Counted from the stretch's first letter, positions 17,307 to 25,891 are shown. The stretch is DNA of 62,545 nt from an uncultured Acidobacteriia bacterium (GCA_903923395.1 CAIXXM010000086.1:1-62545), one strand, 5' to 3'. Numbers and translations: made by a program. Notes: generated by a model from the sequence alone, not told the origin.

Positions 17307-17334
17307 GTTTGCACCGCAAACCAGTTGGCGTCAA
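17307..17334 (-). promoter_or_regulatory. Promoter with palindromic operator for the membrane protein/regulator operon
   Basis: Reading leftward, TTGACG (17329-17334) and CAAACT lie 17 bp apart. The palindrome GTTTGC-ACC-GCAAAC (17307-17321) fills the spacer and overlaps the -10 region. The layout fits repression by the winged-helix protein of the same operon. Binding by that protein is inferred. Confidence 0.6.
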
Positions 17335-17374
17335 GGACCAAAAACGGTTTCATGACCCCGAAAACCTCTTCGCG

Positions 17375-17797
17375 TCAAGAGTCCAATTCGCTCTCAAAGC
17401 GGAATTCGGTACCTCTCCCCGCCGGACGGAGGCAGAACGCTTGCAGGTCCCTGTGTTGCGGCAGCCGCAAAGGAAAGCCCTTCATCTCACCGGCGAGCGC
17501 GGCGTCTTCCGCAAGTTGAGCAACTTTCGCGAAGAGTTCCACCGCATCCAGGCCGAGAACGGAGGCAGCGTAATACAAACCGGCCAGGCACATGATCTTG
17601 TCCCGGATATCCACTTCCTGCGGCACCAGAGTCAGCGCAATCAAACCCAGCCGGACCAGTTCAGGATCAGCAGCCCGAACGGCCAGCACTGGCGCGAAGG
17701 AAGCGAAGCGATACCACTCTCCGCCAGGAACCATGGAGGCTTCCGCAGCAGAAACCGTCCCCGCCACGAAGCCCCGGCACAGTTCTTCAATTTCCAT
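17375..17797 (-). CDS. Hypothetical protein downstream of the ACT/DUF5612-like gene
   Basis: A 140-residue predicted cytoplasmic, helical and acidic protein beginning MEIEELCRGFVAGTVSAAEA. No known domain is recognised. It begins 3 bp after the stop of the upstream ACT-type gene, so they are probably one operon. The opposite strand is also open here, but that frame has no start signal and shadow-like composition. Confidence 0.6.
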   Translation of the reverse strand: MEIEELCRGFVAGTVSAAEASMVPGGEWYRFASFAPVLAVRAADPELVRLGLIALTLVPQEVDIRDKIMCLAGLYYAASVLGLDAVELFAKVAQLAEDAALAGEMKGFPLRLPQHRDLQAFCLRPAGRGTEFRFESELDS

Positions 17798-17800
17798 TCC

Positions 17801-18457
17801 TCAAAACACCCGCCTGGTCAACCTGGCCACATTGAACTTCGCAGTATCCGCCACGGCCATCACCGCCATCACGCCAGCCTGCACCGGGTCAGAGACCACC
17901 AGATCCGCCGCATCCGGCACGCTCCCCGCCATATTCAGGCTGATCACCAGCAGACCCAGCGCCCGGACCTCCAGCACCGCCTTTTCGATATCCCCGCCCA
18001 TCAACGCCCCGGCCAGCACCAGCGCCTTGGCTCGCGAAAGCCTCGGCACGGCGCGCACGGCATCCGCCAGTTGCTGTTCCCCCACCAGCGGAATCGTATC
18101 GATCGAGATATGCTCGCCGCGGATGTTGTGACGGTCGGCTTCCACAATCGCACCCAGCGCCACCTGCCCCACCTGCGCGCCGCCGCCCATGATGATGATT
18201 CGCTTGCCGTAGATCCGCTCCATGCTGTTGACGGTGTTCAGGCTGCGCACCACGGGCAGTTCCCGCAGCGCCATCAGCATCTCATCCCAGTTCGGCGTCG
18301 TGATTTCGAAGAAGATCCTGGCACCCTGCGCCGTGTTCTCAATGATCGACACGGACCCGATATCACCGTCATGCGCTGCGATCACGCCGCTGATCCCGTG
18401 CAGAATTCCCTTGCCCGCGTCGGCCTGTATCAAAAGTCCATGCTTTTGGTCGTCCAT
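17801..18457 (-). CDS. ACT-domain / DUF5612-like protein
   Basis: A 218-residue protein. The N-terminal 75 residues resemble an ACT ligand-binding domain (KHGLLIQADAGKGILHGISG and onward). A Rossmann-like C-terminal part follows (YGKRIIIMGGGAQVGQVALG, then VLAGALMGGDIEKAV). The architecture resembles DUF5612 proteins of unknown function. The start giving MDDQKHG is preferred, and an ATG four codons earlier is possible. The divergent isomerase-like gene begins only 18 bp away. Confidence 0.68.
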   Translation of the reverse strand: MDDQKHGLLIQADAGKGILHGISGVIAAHDGDIGSVSIIENTAQGARIFFEITTPNWDEMLMALRELPVVRSLNTVNSMERIYGKRIIIMGGGAQVGQVALGAIVEADRHNIRGEHISIDTIPLVGEQQLADAVRAVPRLSRAKALVLAGALMGGDIEKAVLEVRALGLLVISLNMAGSVPDAADLVVSDPVQAGVMAVMAVADTAKFNVARLTRRVF

Positions 18458-18475
18458 CTGGAATATCATCGCAAG

Positions 18476-19408
18476 GTGACCCGCCGCGAACTGTTTCTCC
18501 GCTCTGCCGCCGTTCTGGCTGCCTCCCGTATGCAGGGAGCCAAGAACCGCATCACCAAGTCGAATATCAGCGCCATCACCGACGAGATCGGCAAGACGCA
18601 GGCGGACGCCATCGCCTTCGCGAAACAATACGGCATGGAATGGGTGGAATTGCGCGGTGTGCCCGAGACCAAAAAGAATTTCGACTCCCTTCCCGAAGCC
18701 GAGCTGCGCCAGCATGCCGCCGACCTGAAAGCCGCCGGTCTCAAAGTCAGCTTCCTCAACACCGGCCTGTTGAAATTCACTTGGCCCGGCATGGTCAACC
18801 CGCGCCAGCGCCCGGAGACGGACGCCCAAAAAGCCAAGCGCCTCGCTTCCGAACAGGCGAAATGGGACAGCCGCCTCACCGATCTCGAACGCGCCCTCAA
18901 AGCCGCCAACATCCTGGGCGTCGACAAGATGCGCATCTTCTCCGGCACACGCGTCGCCGAGCCGGACACCGTGCTCCCCTACGTGCAGAAGACCGTGGAA
19001 GAAATGCTGCCGCTGGCGGAGAAATACAAGGTCCGGCTGCTGATGGAAAATGAGAACTCGCAGAACATCGGCAAATCCAGCGAATTGAAACCCCTGATGG
19101 ACCGCATCCCCTCCAAGTGGCTCGGCTTCAACTGGGACCCCCAAAACGCCCATCACTTGAACGAACTGCAGTTCCCCGATGGCTACAAGTCTCTGCCCTT
19201 TGACCGCATGCTCAATGCGCAGTTCAAAGCCGTGGGCCTGCTCGAAACCAAAGAAACCCTGCCGTGGAAGGACATGCTGCTGGCCATGCAGGCCGATGGC
19301 TACAAGCACTGCATTGGTCTTGAAACCCACATCTTTGACGGCACTCTCATTGAGAAGGCCCACGCCTCCATGCAGATCATCATGAAGATGGTCAGCGAGC
19401 TGAACTAG
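18476..19408 (+). CDS. Sugar phosphate isomerase/epimerase-like protein
   Basis: A 310-residue AP-endonuclease-2-type TIM barrel protein. Family features include EWVELRGVP, LRQHAADLKAAGLKVSFLNT, KYKVRLLMENENSQN and a GFNWDPQNAH segment with candidate metal ligands. The GTG start gives MTRRELFLRSAAVLAAS, a Tat-like leader, so it is probably exported. A much longer open frame from 17261 is the shadow of minus-strand genes. The gene is followed after 2 bp by a small membrane-anchored protein. Confidence 0.8.
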   Translation: MTRRELFLRSAAVLAASRMQGAKNRITKSNISAITDEIGKTQADAIAFAKQYGMEWVELRGVPETKKNFDSLPEAELRQHAADLKAAGLKVSFLNTGLLKFTWPGMVNPRQRPETDAQKAKRLASEQAKWDSRLTDLERALKAANILGVDKMRIFSGTRVAEPDTVLPYVQKTVEEMLPLAEKYKVRLLMENENSQNIGKSSELKPLMDRIPSKWLGFNWDPQNAHHLNELQFPDGYKSLPFDRMLNAQFKAVGLLETKETLPWKDMLLAMQADGYKHCIGLETHIFDGTLIEKAHASMQIIMKMVSELN

Positions 19409-19410
19409 CC

Positions 19411-19899
19411 ATGAGCCGTTCCTTTCTGCTGGGTTTTGGGGCCACGGTTATTGTCATCGCAACGCTCGCCTGGTTCGGCTACTCCTCCACGCGCGGCAAC
19501 CATCTGGAGCCCACCGGCAAAATCGGGAAGGTCCGCACACAGAAGCTCGACGACAACGTTGTGGCTGTGATTTACGATTTCAAGGTCAAGAATGATTCCG
19601 ACCGCGGGATGATTGTGCGCAGCGCCGAAGCCAGGATCGAAATGCCGGACGGCACCGAAGCAACGGGCCTGAACCTGGCGGTCAGCGATGCCCCGAAAAT
19701 CTTCGCGGCTTATCCCGGCCTGGGGGAACAATTCAACAAAGTCCTGCCCGAACGCGGCGTGATTCCGCCGCATTCCGAGACCGATTGGATGATTCTTTCC
19801 CGCTTCGAATTTCCCGCCGATAAGATCGACAGCCGCAAGCGGGTGACCCTGACGCTCGAAGACATCACCGGCCCAAAGCTGGTTCTTGAAGCAAAGTAG
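19411..19899 (+). CDS. Hypothetical membrane-anchored protein
   Basis: A 162-residue protein with one N-terminal transmembrane or uncleaved signal segment (FLLGFGATVIVIATLAWFGY). The soluble domain looks beta-rich (VVAVIYDFKVKNDSDRGMIV and a closing RVTLTLEDITG). This pattern resembles LEA-type or FxLYD-like periplasmic domains, but I cannot assign a family firmly. It begins 2 bp after the isomerase-like gene, probably in one operon. Confidence 0.65.
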   Translation: MSRSFLLGFGATVIVIATLAWFGYSSTRGNHLEPTGKIGKVRTQKLDDNVVAVIYDFKVKNDSDRGMIVRSAEARIEMPDGTEATGLNLAVSDAPKIFAAYPGLGEQFNKVLPERGVIPPHSETDWMILSRFEFPADKIDSRKRVTLTLEDITGPKLVLEAK

Positions 19900-19929
19900 T
19901 TGACTTTGTCGCAAACTTCCGTCTACGAT
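19900..19929 (+). promoter_or_regulatory. Candidate sigma-70 promoter upstream of the RHH gene
   Basis: TTGACT (19900-19905) and TACGAT (19924-19929) are separated by 18 bp. The transcript would carry a leader of about 115 bases before the ATG at 20054. It sits at the very end of the preceding gene, which makes an independent promoter for the small regulator plausible. Confidence 0.45.
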
Positions 19930-20053
19930 CTGTAATACCGCTGTGGCCAGGGTGTGCCGCAGCCCTTCTCTCTGTTGACCGCCCGATTCCCCGCCGAATC
20001 TGTTCGTGAACCAAACCGCCGGTATTCAACCGGCAGACCGGACAGGATTCATT

Positions 20054-20326
20054 ATGGCGATACAGAAACCCAGAACAAGACTGATTAATTTCCGCGTTTC
20101 CGAAGAAGAGTATGATCAACTGCGTCAGGCGTCCGAAAAATCCGGAGCCCGCAGCTTGTCGGATTTCGCACGCTCCGCAATACTCCATTCCTTCCACGGC
20201 AACGGAAATGGCGGCAGTGCCGCGATTGATGATATTGACCGCAAAGTTGTGGAAATGCAGGACGTGCTCAGCCAGGTTCTGCGTCAATTGCACCCCGCTG
20301 TCATTGCGAAATCAGAACACGCTTAG
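20054..20326 (+). CDS. Ribbon-helix-helix / mobilization-type small DNA-binding protein
   Basis: A 90-residue protein. The segment RLINFRVSEEEYDQLRQASE matches the ribbon strand and first helix of CopG/MobC-like proteins, followed by SLSDFARSAIL as the second helix. A C-terminal helix resembles those of mobilization accessory proteins. The internal ATG (MAIQKPR) is chosen because AGGA lies upstream and the 16-residue extension is unlike the family. No relaxase is nearby, so it is more likely a chromosomal regulator. Confidence 0.7.
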   Translation: MAIQKPRTRLINFRVSEEEYDQLRQASEKSGARSLSDFARSAILHSFHGNGNGGSAAIDDIDRKVVEMQDVLSQVLRQLHPAVIAKSEHA

Positions 20327-20396
20327 TTGGCCGCACAGGCGCGAGGGCCGCGCCGCAATACCCGACTCGAAGCGGGACGGTGTGGCGGCTTGTTCC

Positions 20397-21281
20397 TCAG
20401 AAGGACAAAAAAGCAGCTGCGGCACCGACGACACCGCACTCTCTGCCCAGCGCCGCGGGAACAATCGAAATCCCGGCGGCGTTGGGATTCAGTGTGCATG
20501 CCGGAGTCTTGCGCCGCAGCGGCCCGAACAGTTTTTCTCCCAGCTTCGTCACTCCGCCCCCCAGAACCACCACGCCCGGATCAAACAGAGTCATCATAGA
20601 CCCCAGCCAAGCCGCCAGCATGTCAGTAGTCTCTTCCATCAGTTGCACCGCCGCAGGGTCTTCCAGCGCGGCCAGTTCTGAGGCATTCTGCACCGAAAAA
20701 CCGGCTTCTCTGGCCCGACGTAGAATCGCAGTTCCGGAAGCCAGCGCTTCAATGCAACCGCGCACGCCGCAGCGGCACACCACGGAACTTCGATAGTCCA
20801 CACTCACGTGCCCCCCTTCGGCCGCGGCCCCATGAGCCCCGTGGAACACCTTGCCACCGCTCACCAGACCTGTGCCAATGCCTGTGCTGAGAGTCGCGTA
20901 GAATACTGGATCAAAACCCGCGCCCGCACCGAAACGGGCTTCCGCCAATGCCGCCGCGTTCGCATCGTTCTCCACCCGGCACGGCAGGCCGTACTTCCGG
21001 GCGGTCTCATGTGCCAGTGCAATATTGCGCCATCCCGGCAAGTTGGGAGGATTCGCCACCACGCCGCTGATGGGGTCCAGCGGCCCTGGCGCACAGATGC
21101 CTATCGCTTCCACCTCCGGCCCCAGCATCGCAGCAATCAATTGGTCGAGTTGCCCCCGGGAAACCTCATAACCCTGATCTGCCAGCGTGGGCACTTCGCG
21201 GCAGTGCGTTACTTCTGCCTTGGCCGACACCAACCCTGCCGCAATCTTCGTGCCGCCCAGATCCACACCCAAAATGGCCAT
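20397..21281 (-). CDS. ROK family sugar kinase (glucokinase-like)
   Basis: A 294-residue ROK protein: ATP-binding DLGGTKIAAGLV at the N-terminus, sugar-binding ENDANAAALAEARFG, and ROK signature AAEGGHVSVD. The zinc site CRCGVRGCIEALASG follows. It phosphorylates a hexose, most often glucose. Substrate choice among glucose, N-acetylmannosamine and fructose is not certain. It is divergent from the M20 dipeptidase. Confidence 0.88.
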   Translation of the reverse strand: MAILGVDLGGTKIAAGLVSAKAEVTHCREVPTLADQGYEVSRGQLDQLIAAMLGPEVEAIGICAPGPLDPISGVVANPPNLPGWRNIALAHETARKYGLPCRVENDANAAALAEARFGAGAGFDPVFYATLSTGIGTGLVSGGKVFHGAHGAAAEGGHVSVDYRSSVVCRCGVRGCIEALASGTAILRRAREAGFSVQNASELAALEDPAAVQLMEETTDMLAAWLGSMMTLFDPGVVVLGGGVTKLGEKLFGPLRRKTPACTLNPNAAGISIVPAALGRECGVVGAAAAFLSF

Positions 21282-21319
21282 ACAGGCACCTTAGCGCACC
21301 ACGTTAGAATGAAGCCAAC

Positions 21320-22705
21320 ATGTCTCAAGCCCGCACGTACCAAAGTGTTGACCAGTATGTTCAGGAGAACGAACCGCGTCTCCTCGAAGAACTGAAGGAA
21401 TTTCTCCGCATTCCCAGCATCTCCACTCTTCCGGACCATAACGCCGACACCCGTCGTGCCGGTGAGTATGCTGCCGCGAAGCTCCGCGAAGCCGGACTGG
21501 AGAATGTGGAGCTCATTGAAACTCCCCGCCATCCCCTGGTTTACGCCGATTGGATGCACGCCCCCGGCAAGCCCACCGTGCTTTGCTACGGCCACTTCGA
21601 CGTCCAGCCGCCTGACCCGCTGGAGCTCTGGGAAACGCCGCCCTTCGAGCCCACCGAACGCAACGGCAACCTCTACGCCCGCGGCTCAGCCGATGACAAG
21701 GGCCAGATGTACTCCCACATCAAGGCTTTTGAAGCGTTGCGCGCCGTCCATGGCACCCTGCCGGTCAACATCAAAGTGCTGCTCGAAGGAGAAGAGGAGG
21801 TGGGTGGTCTTTCCGTCGCCGAGTACGTGGCGAAAAACCCGGAAAAGCTCAAAGCTGATGTCGCTCTGGTCTCAGACACGGAAATGTATGAGCCCGGCCT
21901 GCCCACGCTGAACGTCGGCCTGCGCGGCCTGGTTTACATGGAGATCGAAGCGCGCGGCCCCATGCGCGACCTCCACTCCGGGCTCTACGGCGGTGCCGCC
22001 CCCAACGCTGTCTTCGGCTTGATCGAACTGCTCTCAAAGGCCAAGGATGCCGACGGCCACATCCAGATCCCCGGCATTTACGACAAAGTCGAACCGCCTT
22101 CTGCCGCCGAAAAGGACAGCTGGACCCGCCTGCCTTTCGATGAAGCGGAATATCTGAAAAACGAAGTCGGCTCCACGGCTCTAACCGGCGAACCCGGCTA
22201 CTCCGTCTTTGAACGGACCTGGGCGAGGCCAACGCTCGAAGTCCACGGCATTGCTGGCGGCTTCACAGGTGCGGGAGCCAAGACCGTCATCCCGGCAAAG
22301 GCTGTAGCCAAAGTCAGCATCCGGCTCGTACCGAAGCAGGAACCCGAAGAAGTTGTCGCGGCGGTGAAAGCCTTCGTCGCTGCGAACACGCCCAAGGGCA
22401 TCGTTTGCGAAGTGCGGGTTTTGAGTGCCGGCCCCGGCTTGATGGTGAATACAGATCACCCCGCCATCCAAGTGGCAGCGCAGGCCTTCAGCAATATCTT
22501 CGGCAAGCCAACCGTCTTCACGCGCTCCGGCGGCTCCATCCCCATTGTGGGCGATTTCGCGAACCATCTGGGCATCCCCACCATCCTCATGGGCTTCGGA
22601 CTGCCCGATGATGGACTCCACTCGCCCAACGAGAAGTACAACATCCGCAACTACTTCGACGGTATCCGCACCATCGCCCACTTCTTCGAACAATACGGCC
22701 AGTAA
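21320..22705 (+). CDS. M20 family metallodipeptidase
   Basis: A 461-residue zinc-dependent dipeptidase. Metal-ligand motifs are visible in order: GHFDVQP (His), GSADDKGQ (bridging Asp), EGEEEVGG (catalytic/ligand Glu), SDTEM (Asp) and LHSPNE (His). A lid/dimerisation domain lies between about 190 and 340. It probably hydrolyses dipeptides in the cytoplasm, as no signal peptide is present. A strong hairpin begins 3 bp after its stop. Confidence 0.92.
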   Translation: MSQARTYQSVDQYVQENEPRLLEELKEFLRIPSISTLPDHNADTRRAGEYAAAKLREAGLENVELIETPRHPLVYADWMHAPGKPTVLCYGHFDVQPPDPLELWETPPFEPTERNGNLYARGSADDKGQMYSHIKAFEALRAVHGTLPVNIKVLLEGEEEVGGLSVAEYVAKNPEKLKADVALVSDTEMYEPGLPTLNVGLRGLVYMEIEARGPMRDLHSGLYGGAAPNAVFGLIELLSKAKDADGHIQIPGIYDKVEPPSAAEKDSWTRLPFDEAEYLKNEVGSTALTGEPGYSVFERTWARPTLEVHGIAGGFTGAGAKTVIPAKAVAKVSIRLVPKQEPEEVVAAVKAFVAANTPKGIVCEVRVLSAGPGLMVNTDHPAIQVAAQAFSNIFGKPTVFTRSGGSIPIVGDFANHLGIPTILMGFGLPDDGLHSPNEKYNIRNYFDGIRTIAHFFEQYGQ

Positions 22706-22707
22706 AT

Positions 22708-22748
22708 GCAAAGGGCCGGAGTGGCGTTCTGCCACTTCCGGCCCTTGC
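22708..22748. terminator. Hairpin terminator between convergent genes
   Basis: A long GC-rich stem (AAGGGCCGGA with TCCGGCCCTT, extended by GTGGC/GCCAC) closes a GTTCT loop. It begins immediately after the dipeptidase stop and lies downstream of the minus-strand 19-residue gene, so it could serve both strands. There is no clear T-run on the plus strand. Confidence 0.65.
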
Positions 22749-22775
22749 AAACACCTGTGAATCGGAAGCCGGAAA

Positions 22776-22835
22776 CTACTTGGCGTTCTTTTTCGGCTTC
22801 TTGGTTTCCTTCTTGCGGTCCATGCCTTTTGCCAT
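22776..22835 (-). CDS. 19-residue lysine-rich small protein
   Basis: The frame encodes MAKGMDRKKETKKPKKNAK, then TAG. AAGGAG lies 8 bp upstream of the ATG. Very short basic proteins of this type, often beginning MAKG, occur in many bacteria without known function. Nine of the 19 residues are lysine and one is arginine, which suggests nucleic-acid or ribosome contact, an inference. It follows xerC by 18 bp and precedes the hairpin terminator. Confidence 0.65.
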   Translation of the reverse strand: MAKGMDRKKETKKPKKNAK

Positions 22836-22853
22836 AGAAAGATTCTCCTTCCC

Positions 22854-23762
22854 TTATATCCTGCCAGAAAGTTTAGCGTGAGGGTGAGCTTTGTCGTAAA
22901 CCCGCATTAAATCAGCCAAAGCAACCTGTGTATATTTCTGCGTGGTGGAGAGCCTCGCATGCCCCAGCAGTTCCTGAATCGACCGTAAATCCGCCCCGTC
23001 ACTCAATAGATGCGTGGCAAAAGCATGCCGCAGTGTGTGCGGATGGATCGATGAATCCCCGGCCACATTCACCGCATAAAAGTTCACAATCTTCCGCGCC
23101 CCGCCTGCCGTTAGGCGTTTGCCCCAGTGGTTCAGCAGCAACGGACCAGTGATGGGGTGCTCTGGTGTGAGGTACGTGTCCAGCGCCTCGGCGGCCTTGC
23201 TGCCGTAAGGCACCTGCCGCATCTTGCGGCCTTTGCCCCGTACGCGGATCCACTTCTCTGTGCGGTCGAAATCTTCCACATTCAGCCCCACCGCCTCACT
23301 GATCCGCAAACCGCAACCATAGAGCAGTTCAAACATCAGCGTGTCGCGCTCTGGATGAGGCCGCTCATACCGGTCTTCGGCCACGCCATCCACCAGCGCA
23401 TTCGTAATCTCCGCATTCGGCACCGGCGGCAGTGTCTTCGGAGCCTTGGGTACACGCAACAACCGCGCAGGGTCGCGCGCAATCAGCCGTTCTTTCGATA
23501 AGAACTTAAAAAATGCCCGAGTGGACGCGAGCTTGCGGCGGATGGTCGCGGGTTTTTGTTCGCGGTCGTAGAGATGGGCCAGCCACTCCCGCAACAGCAG
23601 TAAATCGATAGCGGCAGGCTGCGGCGGTGTCTCCCCCTGCGGTGAAAAATACGCGATGAACTCATCCAGATCCGCCCCATAATTGCGTATCGTGTGCGGC
23701 GAATCATTCCTGCGCACAAGGCTCTCCAGAAATGCATCCACCTGGCGCCGGAGTTCAGACAT
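22854..23762 (-). CDS. xerC: Tyrosine recombinase XerC/XerD-like
   Basis: A 302-residue site-specific recombinase. The N-terminal SAM-like DNA-binding domain (NYGADLDEFIAYF) is followed by the catalytic domain with Arg in GLRISE, Lys in RGKGRKMR, HTLRH, GHARLSTTQ and the nucleophile in KYTQV. Length and position beside trmFO match chromosomal XerC, which resolves chromosome dimers at dif. The ATG overlaps the trmFO stop by 8 bp. A longer upstream reading is spurious. No dif site was identified nearby. Confidence 0.88.
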   Translation of the reverse strand: MSELRRQVDAFLESLVRRNDSPHTIRNYGADLDEFIAYFSPQGETPPQPAAIDLLLLREWLAHLYDREQKPATIRRKLASTRAFFKFLSKERLIARDPARLLRVPKAPKTLPPVPNAEITNALVDGVAEDRYERPHPERDTLMFELLYGCGLRISEAVGLNVEDFDRTEKWIRVRGKGRKMRQVPYGSKAAEALDTYLTPEHPITGPLLLNHWGKRLTAGGARKIVNFYAVNVAGDSSIHPHTLRHAFATHLLSDGADLRSIQELLGHARLSTTQKYTQVALADLMRVYDKAHPHAKLSGRI

Positions 23763-25074
23763 AGGCCCCGAGAAACTCCTCCATGGCGGCAATCGCACGG
23801 CGGCAGACCTGTATCTGCCGTTCGCGCCGGTCCTTCGGCGGATTCTCCAACAGCGGCAGCAGGTCAAACGCAATATTTGCGGGCTGATAATGCTTCGGAT
23901 TCGCGTGCGTAATGTAATGGCACAGTGACCCGAGCGCTGTCTCCCGGGGAAACGGCCGCGGCTCTTCCCCGCGCAACATTTCCGCCATGTGGATGCCCGC
24001 CGCCAAGCCCGTCGCCATCGATTCCACGTAGCCTTCCACCCCGGAAATTTGCCCCGCGAAGAAAACGTTCGGCTGCGTCCGCAATTGCAGCGCTCCGGTC
24101 AATAGTTCCGGTGAGTTGATGTAGGTGTTCCGGTGGATCTGCCCATACCGCAGGAATTCGGCATTTTCCAGCCCGGGAATCAGACGCATGATCCGCTTCT
24201 GCTCCCCGAACTTCAAATGATTTTGAAAACCGACCAGGTTGTAGCTGTCCGCCCGCAGATTCTCCAGACGCAACTGTACCGCCGCATAGGGGCGGCGTCC
24301 CGTCCGCGGATCAATCAGCCCCATCGGCTTCATCGGACCGAAGCGCAGCGTGTCATGCCCCCGGCGCGCGATCTCTTCAATCGGCAGGCAGGCTTCGAAA
24401 TACGGCGTGTCATTCGGAATGTGCGATTCCACATTCTGCGCCGCCATCAACTCCTCCACGAATCGGTCATACTCGGCCTTGTTGAAAGGACAATTGAGGT
24501 AATCATCCGTCCCGGCAAGTGACTTGTCATACCTGGAAGCCGCGAATGCGATGTCACGATTCACCGTCGTCGCATCCACAATCGGGCTGATGCTGTCGTA
24601 GAAGAAGAGCCGCTTCGAACCCGTGAGTTCCGCGATCTGTTGCGCCAGCGCATCACTCGTCAGAGGGCCCGTTGCCACAATCACCGGACTGCTTGTCTCC
24701 AGCGACTGCACTTCCTCCCGGATCACTTCAATCCGCGGATGCGCTTCGATTACTTTCGTGACTTCTTCCGCAAATACGACGCGGTCCACCGTCAGCGCCT
24801 GGCCGCCGGGAACCTTCGCCACATCCGCCGCACACATGGAGAGCGAACCGATGCGCCGCAGTTCCTCCTTCAACAACCAGGAGGCCGAGGGCTCCGCGTC
24901 ACTCTTCAGCGAATTACTGCAAACCAGCTCCGCCAGACGGTCTGTGAGGTGGGCATCCGTGGTCCGCACGGGCCGCATTTCATAGAGCTTCACGGAAAAC
25001 CCGCGCTCCGCCAACTGCCACGCGGCTTCGGTTCCGGCGAGCCCCCCGCCGATGATTTGAATTGTTTCTCTCAA
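23755..25074 (-). CDS. trmFO: Folate-dependent tRNA uracil-54 methyltransferase
   Basis: A 439-residue flavoprotein that makes 5-methyluridine at tRNA position 54 using methylenetetrahydrofolate. The N-terminal FAD motif is IIGGGLAGTEAAWQLAERGF. Characteristic blocks include LVCSNSLKSD, a FYDSISPIVDATTVNRD region and QISGVEGYVES. The start is a TTG one base after the rsmI stop, since the FAD motif begins six residues later and no ATG is available. Expression is probably coupled to rsmI. Confidence 0.9.
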   Translation of the reverse strand: MRETIQIIGGGLAGTEAAWQLAERGFSVKLYEMRPVRTTDAHLTDRLAELVCSNSLKSDAEPSASWLLKEELRRIGSLSMCAADVAKVPGGQALTVDRVVFAEEVTKVIEAHPRIEVIREEVQSLETSSPVIVATGPLTSDALAQQIAELTGSKRLFFYDSISPIVDATTVNRDIAFAASRYDKSLAGTDDYLNCPFNKAEYDRFVEELMAAQNVESHIPNDTPYFEACLPIEEIARRGHDTLRFGPMKPMGLIDPRTGRRPYAAVQLRLENLRADSYNLVGFQNHLKFGEQKRIMRLIPGLENAEFLRYGQIHRNTYINSPELLTGALQLRTQPNVFFAGQISGVEGYVESMATGLAAGIHMAEMLRGEEPRPFPRETALGSLCHYITHANPKHYQPANIAFDLLPLLENPPKDRRERQIQVCRRAIAAMEEFLGAYV

Positions 25075-25075
25075 A

Positions 25076-25891
25076 CTATTTCTCTGCCACCATCCGGTAA
25101 ACTTCGCGCTTTGACAGGCCGCGTTCTTTGGCCACCGTCTTGATCGCGTCCATGCGTTCCACACCAGCCGCAATCATGTCGCCCACGGCTTCTTCCACGG
25201 TGCGGTCTGAAACAGCGACGCCCTTCGCGATCAAGATCACGAACTCGCCGCGCACCATATCGCGCGCTTTCAGATTCGCTGCAATTTCACCCGCAGTACC
25301 GCGAAGCACCTCTTCATACATTTTCGTCAATTCACGGGCCGCCACAACCTGGCGGTCGCCATAAGTCTGCTGCACGGCTTCGAGCGATTCCACCACCCTG
25401 TGCGGCGCTTCATAGAACACCAGCGTGGCCTCTTCATGCAGCAGTTCGCGCAGCACTTTTTCCCGCTGCATCGCTTTTGCCGGCAGAAAACCACCGAAAT
25501 GAAATTGATCCGTGGGCAGGCCGGACACCACCAGCGCCGCCAGCAGCGCCGAGGCGCCGGGCAAAGGCTGTACGGTCACGCCGGCATCCACCGCTGCTTT
25601 CACGATGCGGTAGCCGGGGTCAGAGAGCAGCGGCGTACCTGCATCGGAGACCAGCGCGCCTGTGTCGCCGTTGAGCAAGCGCTCCACCAGCTCTGCCGCG
25701 CGCGCTTCTTCGTTATGGTCGTGATAACTGACCGTCCGCGTGCCGATTTCGTAGTGCTTCAGCAGCCGCCCCGTCGTGCGGGTATCTTCACAGGCTATCC
25801 AGTCGGCTTCTTTGAGGACACGCACCGCGCGGTACGTCATATCCTCCAGATTGCCGATCGGCGTGGCCACCACATACAGCAAACCGGGCAT
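25076..25891 (-). CDS. rsmI: 16S rRNA (cytidine-1402-2'-O)-methyltransferase
   Basis: A 271-residue tetrapyrrole-methylase-fold enzyme that uses SAM to methylate C1402 of 16S rRNA. It begins MPGLLYVVATPIGNLEDMTY. Family blocks CEDTRTTGRLLKHYEI, VSDAGTPLLSDPGYR and PGASALLAALVVSGLPTDQF are all present. I chose the ATG just before this motif. An upstream ATG at 25915 would overlap the divergent DUF1080 gene. It heads the rsmI-trmFO-xerC operon. Confidence 0.92.
   Translation of the reverse strand: MPGLLYVVATPIGNLEDMTYRAVRVLKEADWIACEDTRTTGRLLKHYEIGTRTVSYHDHNEEARAAELVERLLNGDTGALVSDAGTPLLSDPGYRIVKAAVDAGVTVQPLPGASALLAALVVSGLPTDQFHFGGFLPAKAMQREKVLRELLHEEATLVFYEAPHRVVESLEAVQQTYGDRQVVAARELTKMYEEVLRGTAGEIAANLKARDMVRGEFVILIAKGVAVSDRTVEEAVGDMIAAGVERMDAIKTVAKERGLSKREVYRMVAEK

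Noticed and set aside
17261-18475. Long plus-strand open frame joined to the isomerase-like gene
   Set aside because: Its first 400 residues are His/Arg/Gln-rich shadow sequence opposite the ACT/DUF5612-like gene and its neighbour, and a Tat-like leader starts at 18476.
18458-19363. Minus-strand N-terminal extension of the ACT/DUF5612-like gene
   Set aside because: It runs opposite the isomerase-like gene and has shadow composition; the ACT domain starts at 18457.
20054-20326. Plasmid mobilization module
   Set aside because: Only the small ribbon-helix-helix protein is present; no relaxase, oriT-like region or other transfer gene was seen.
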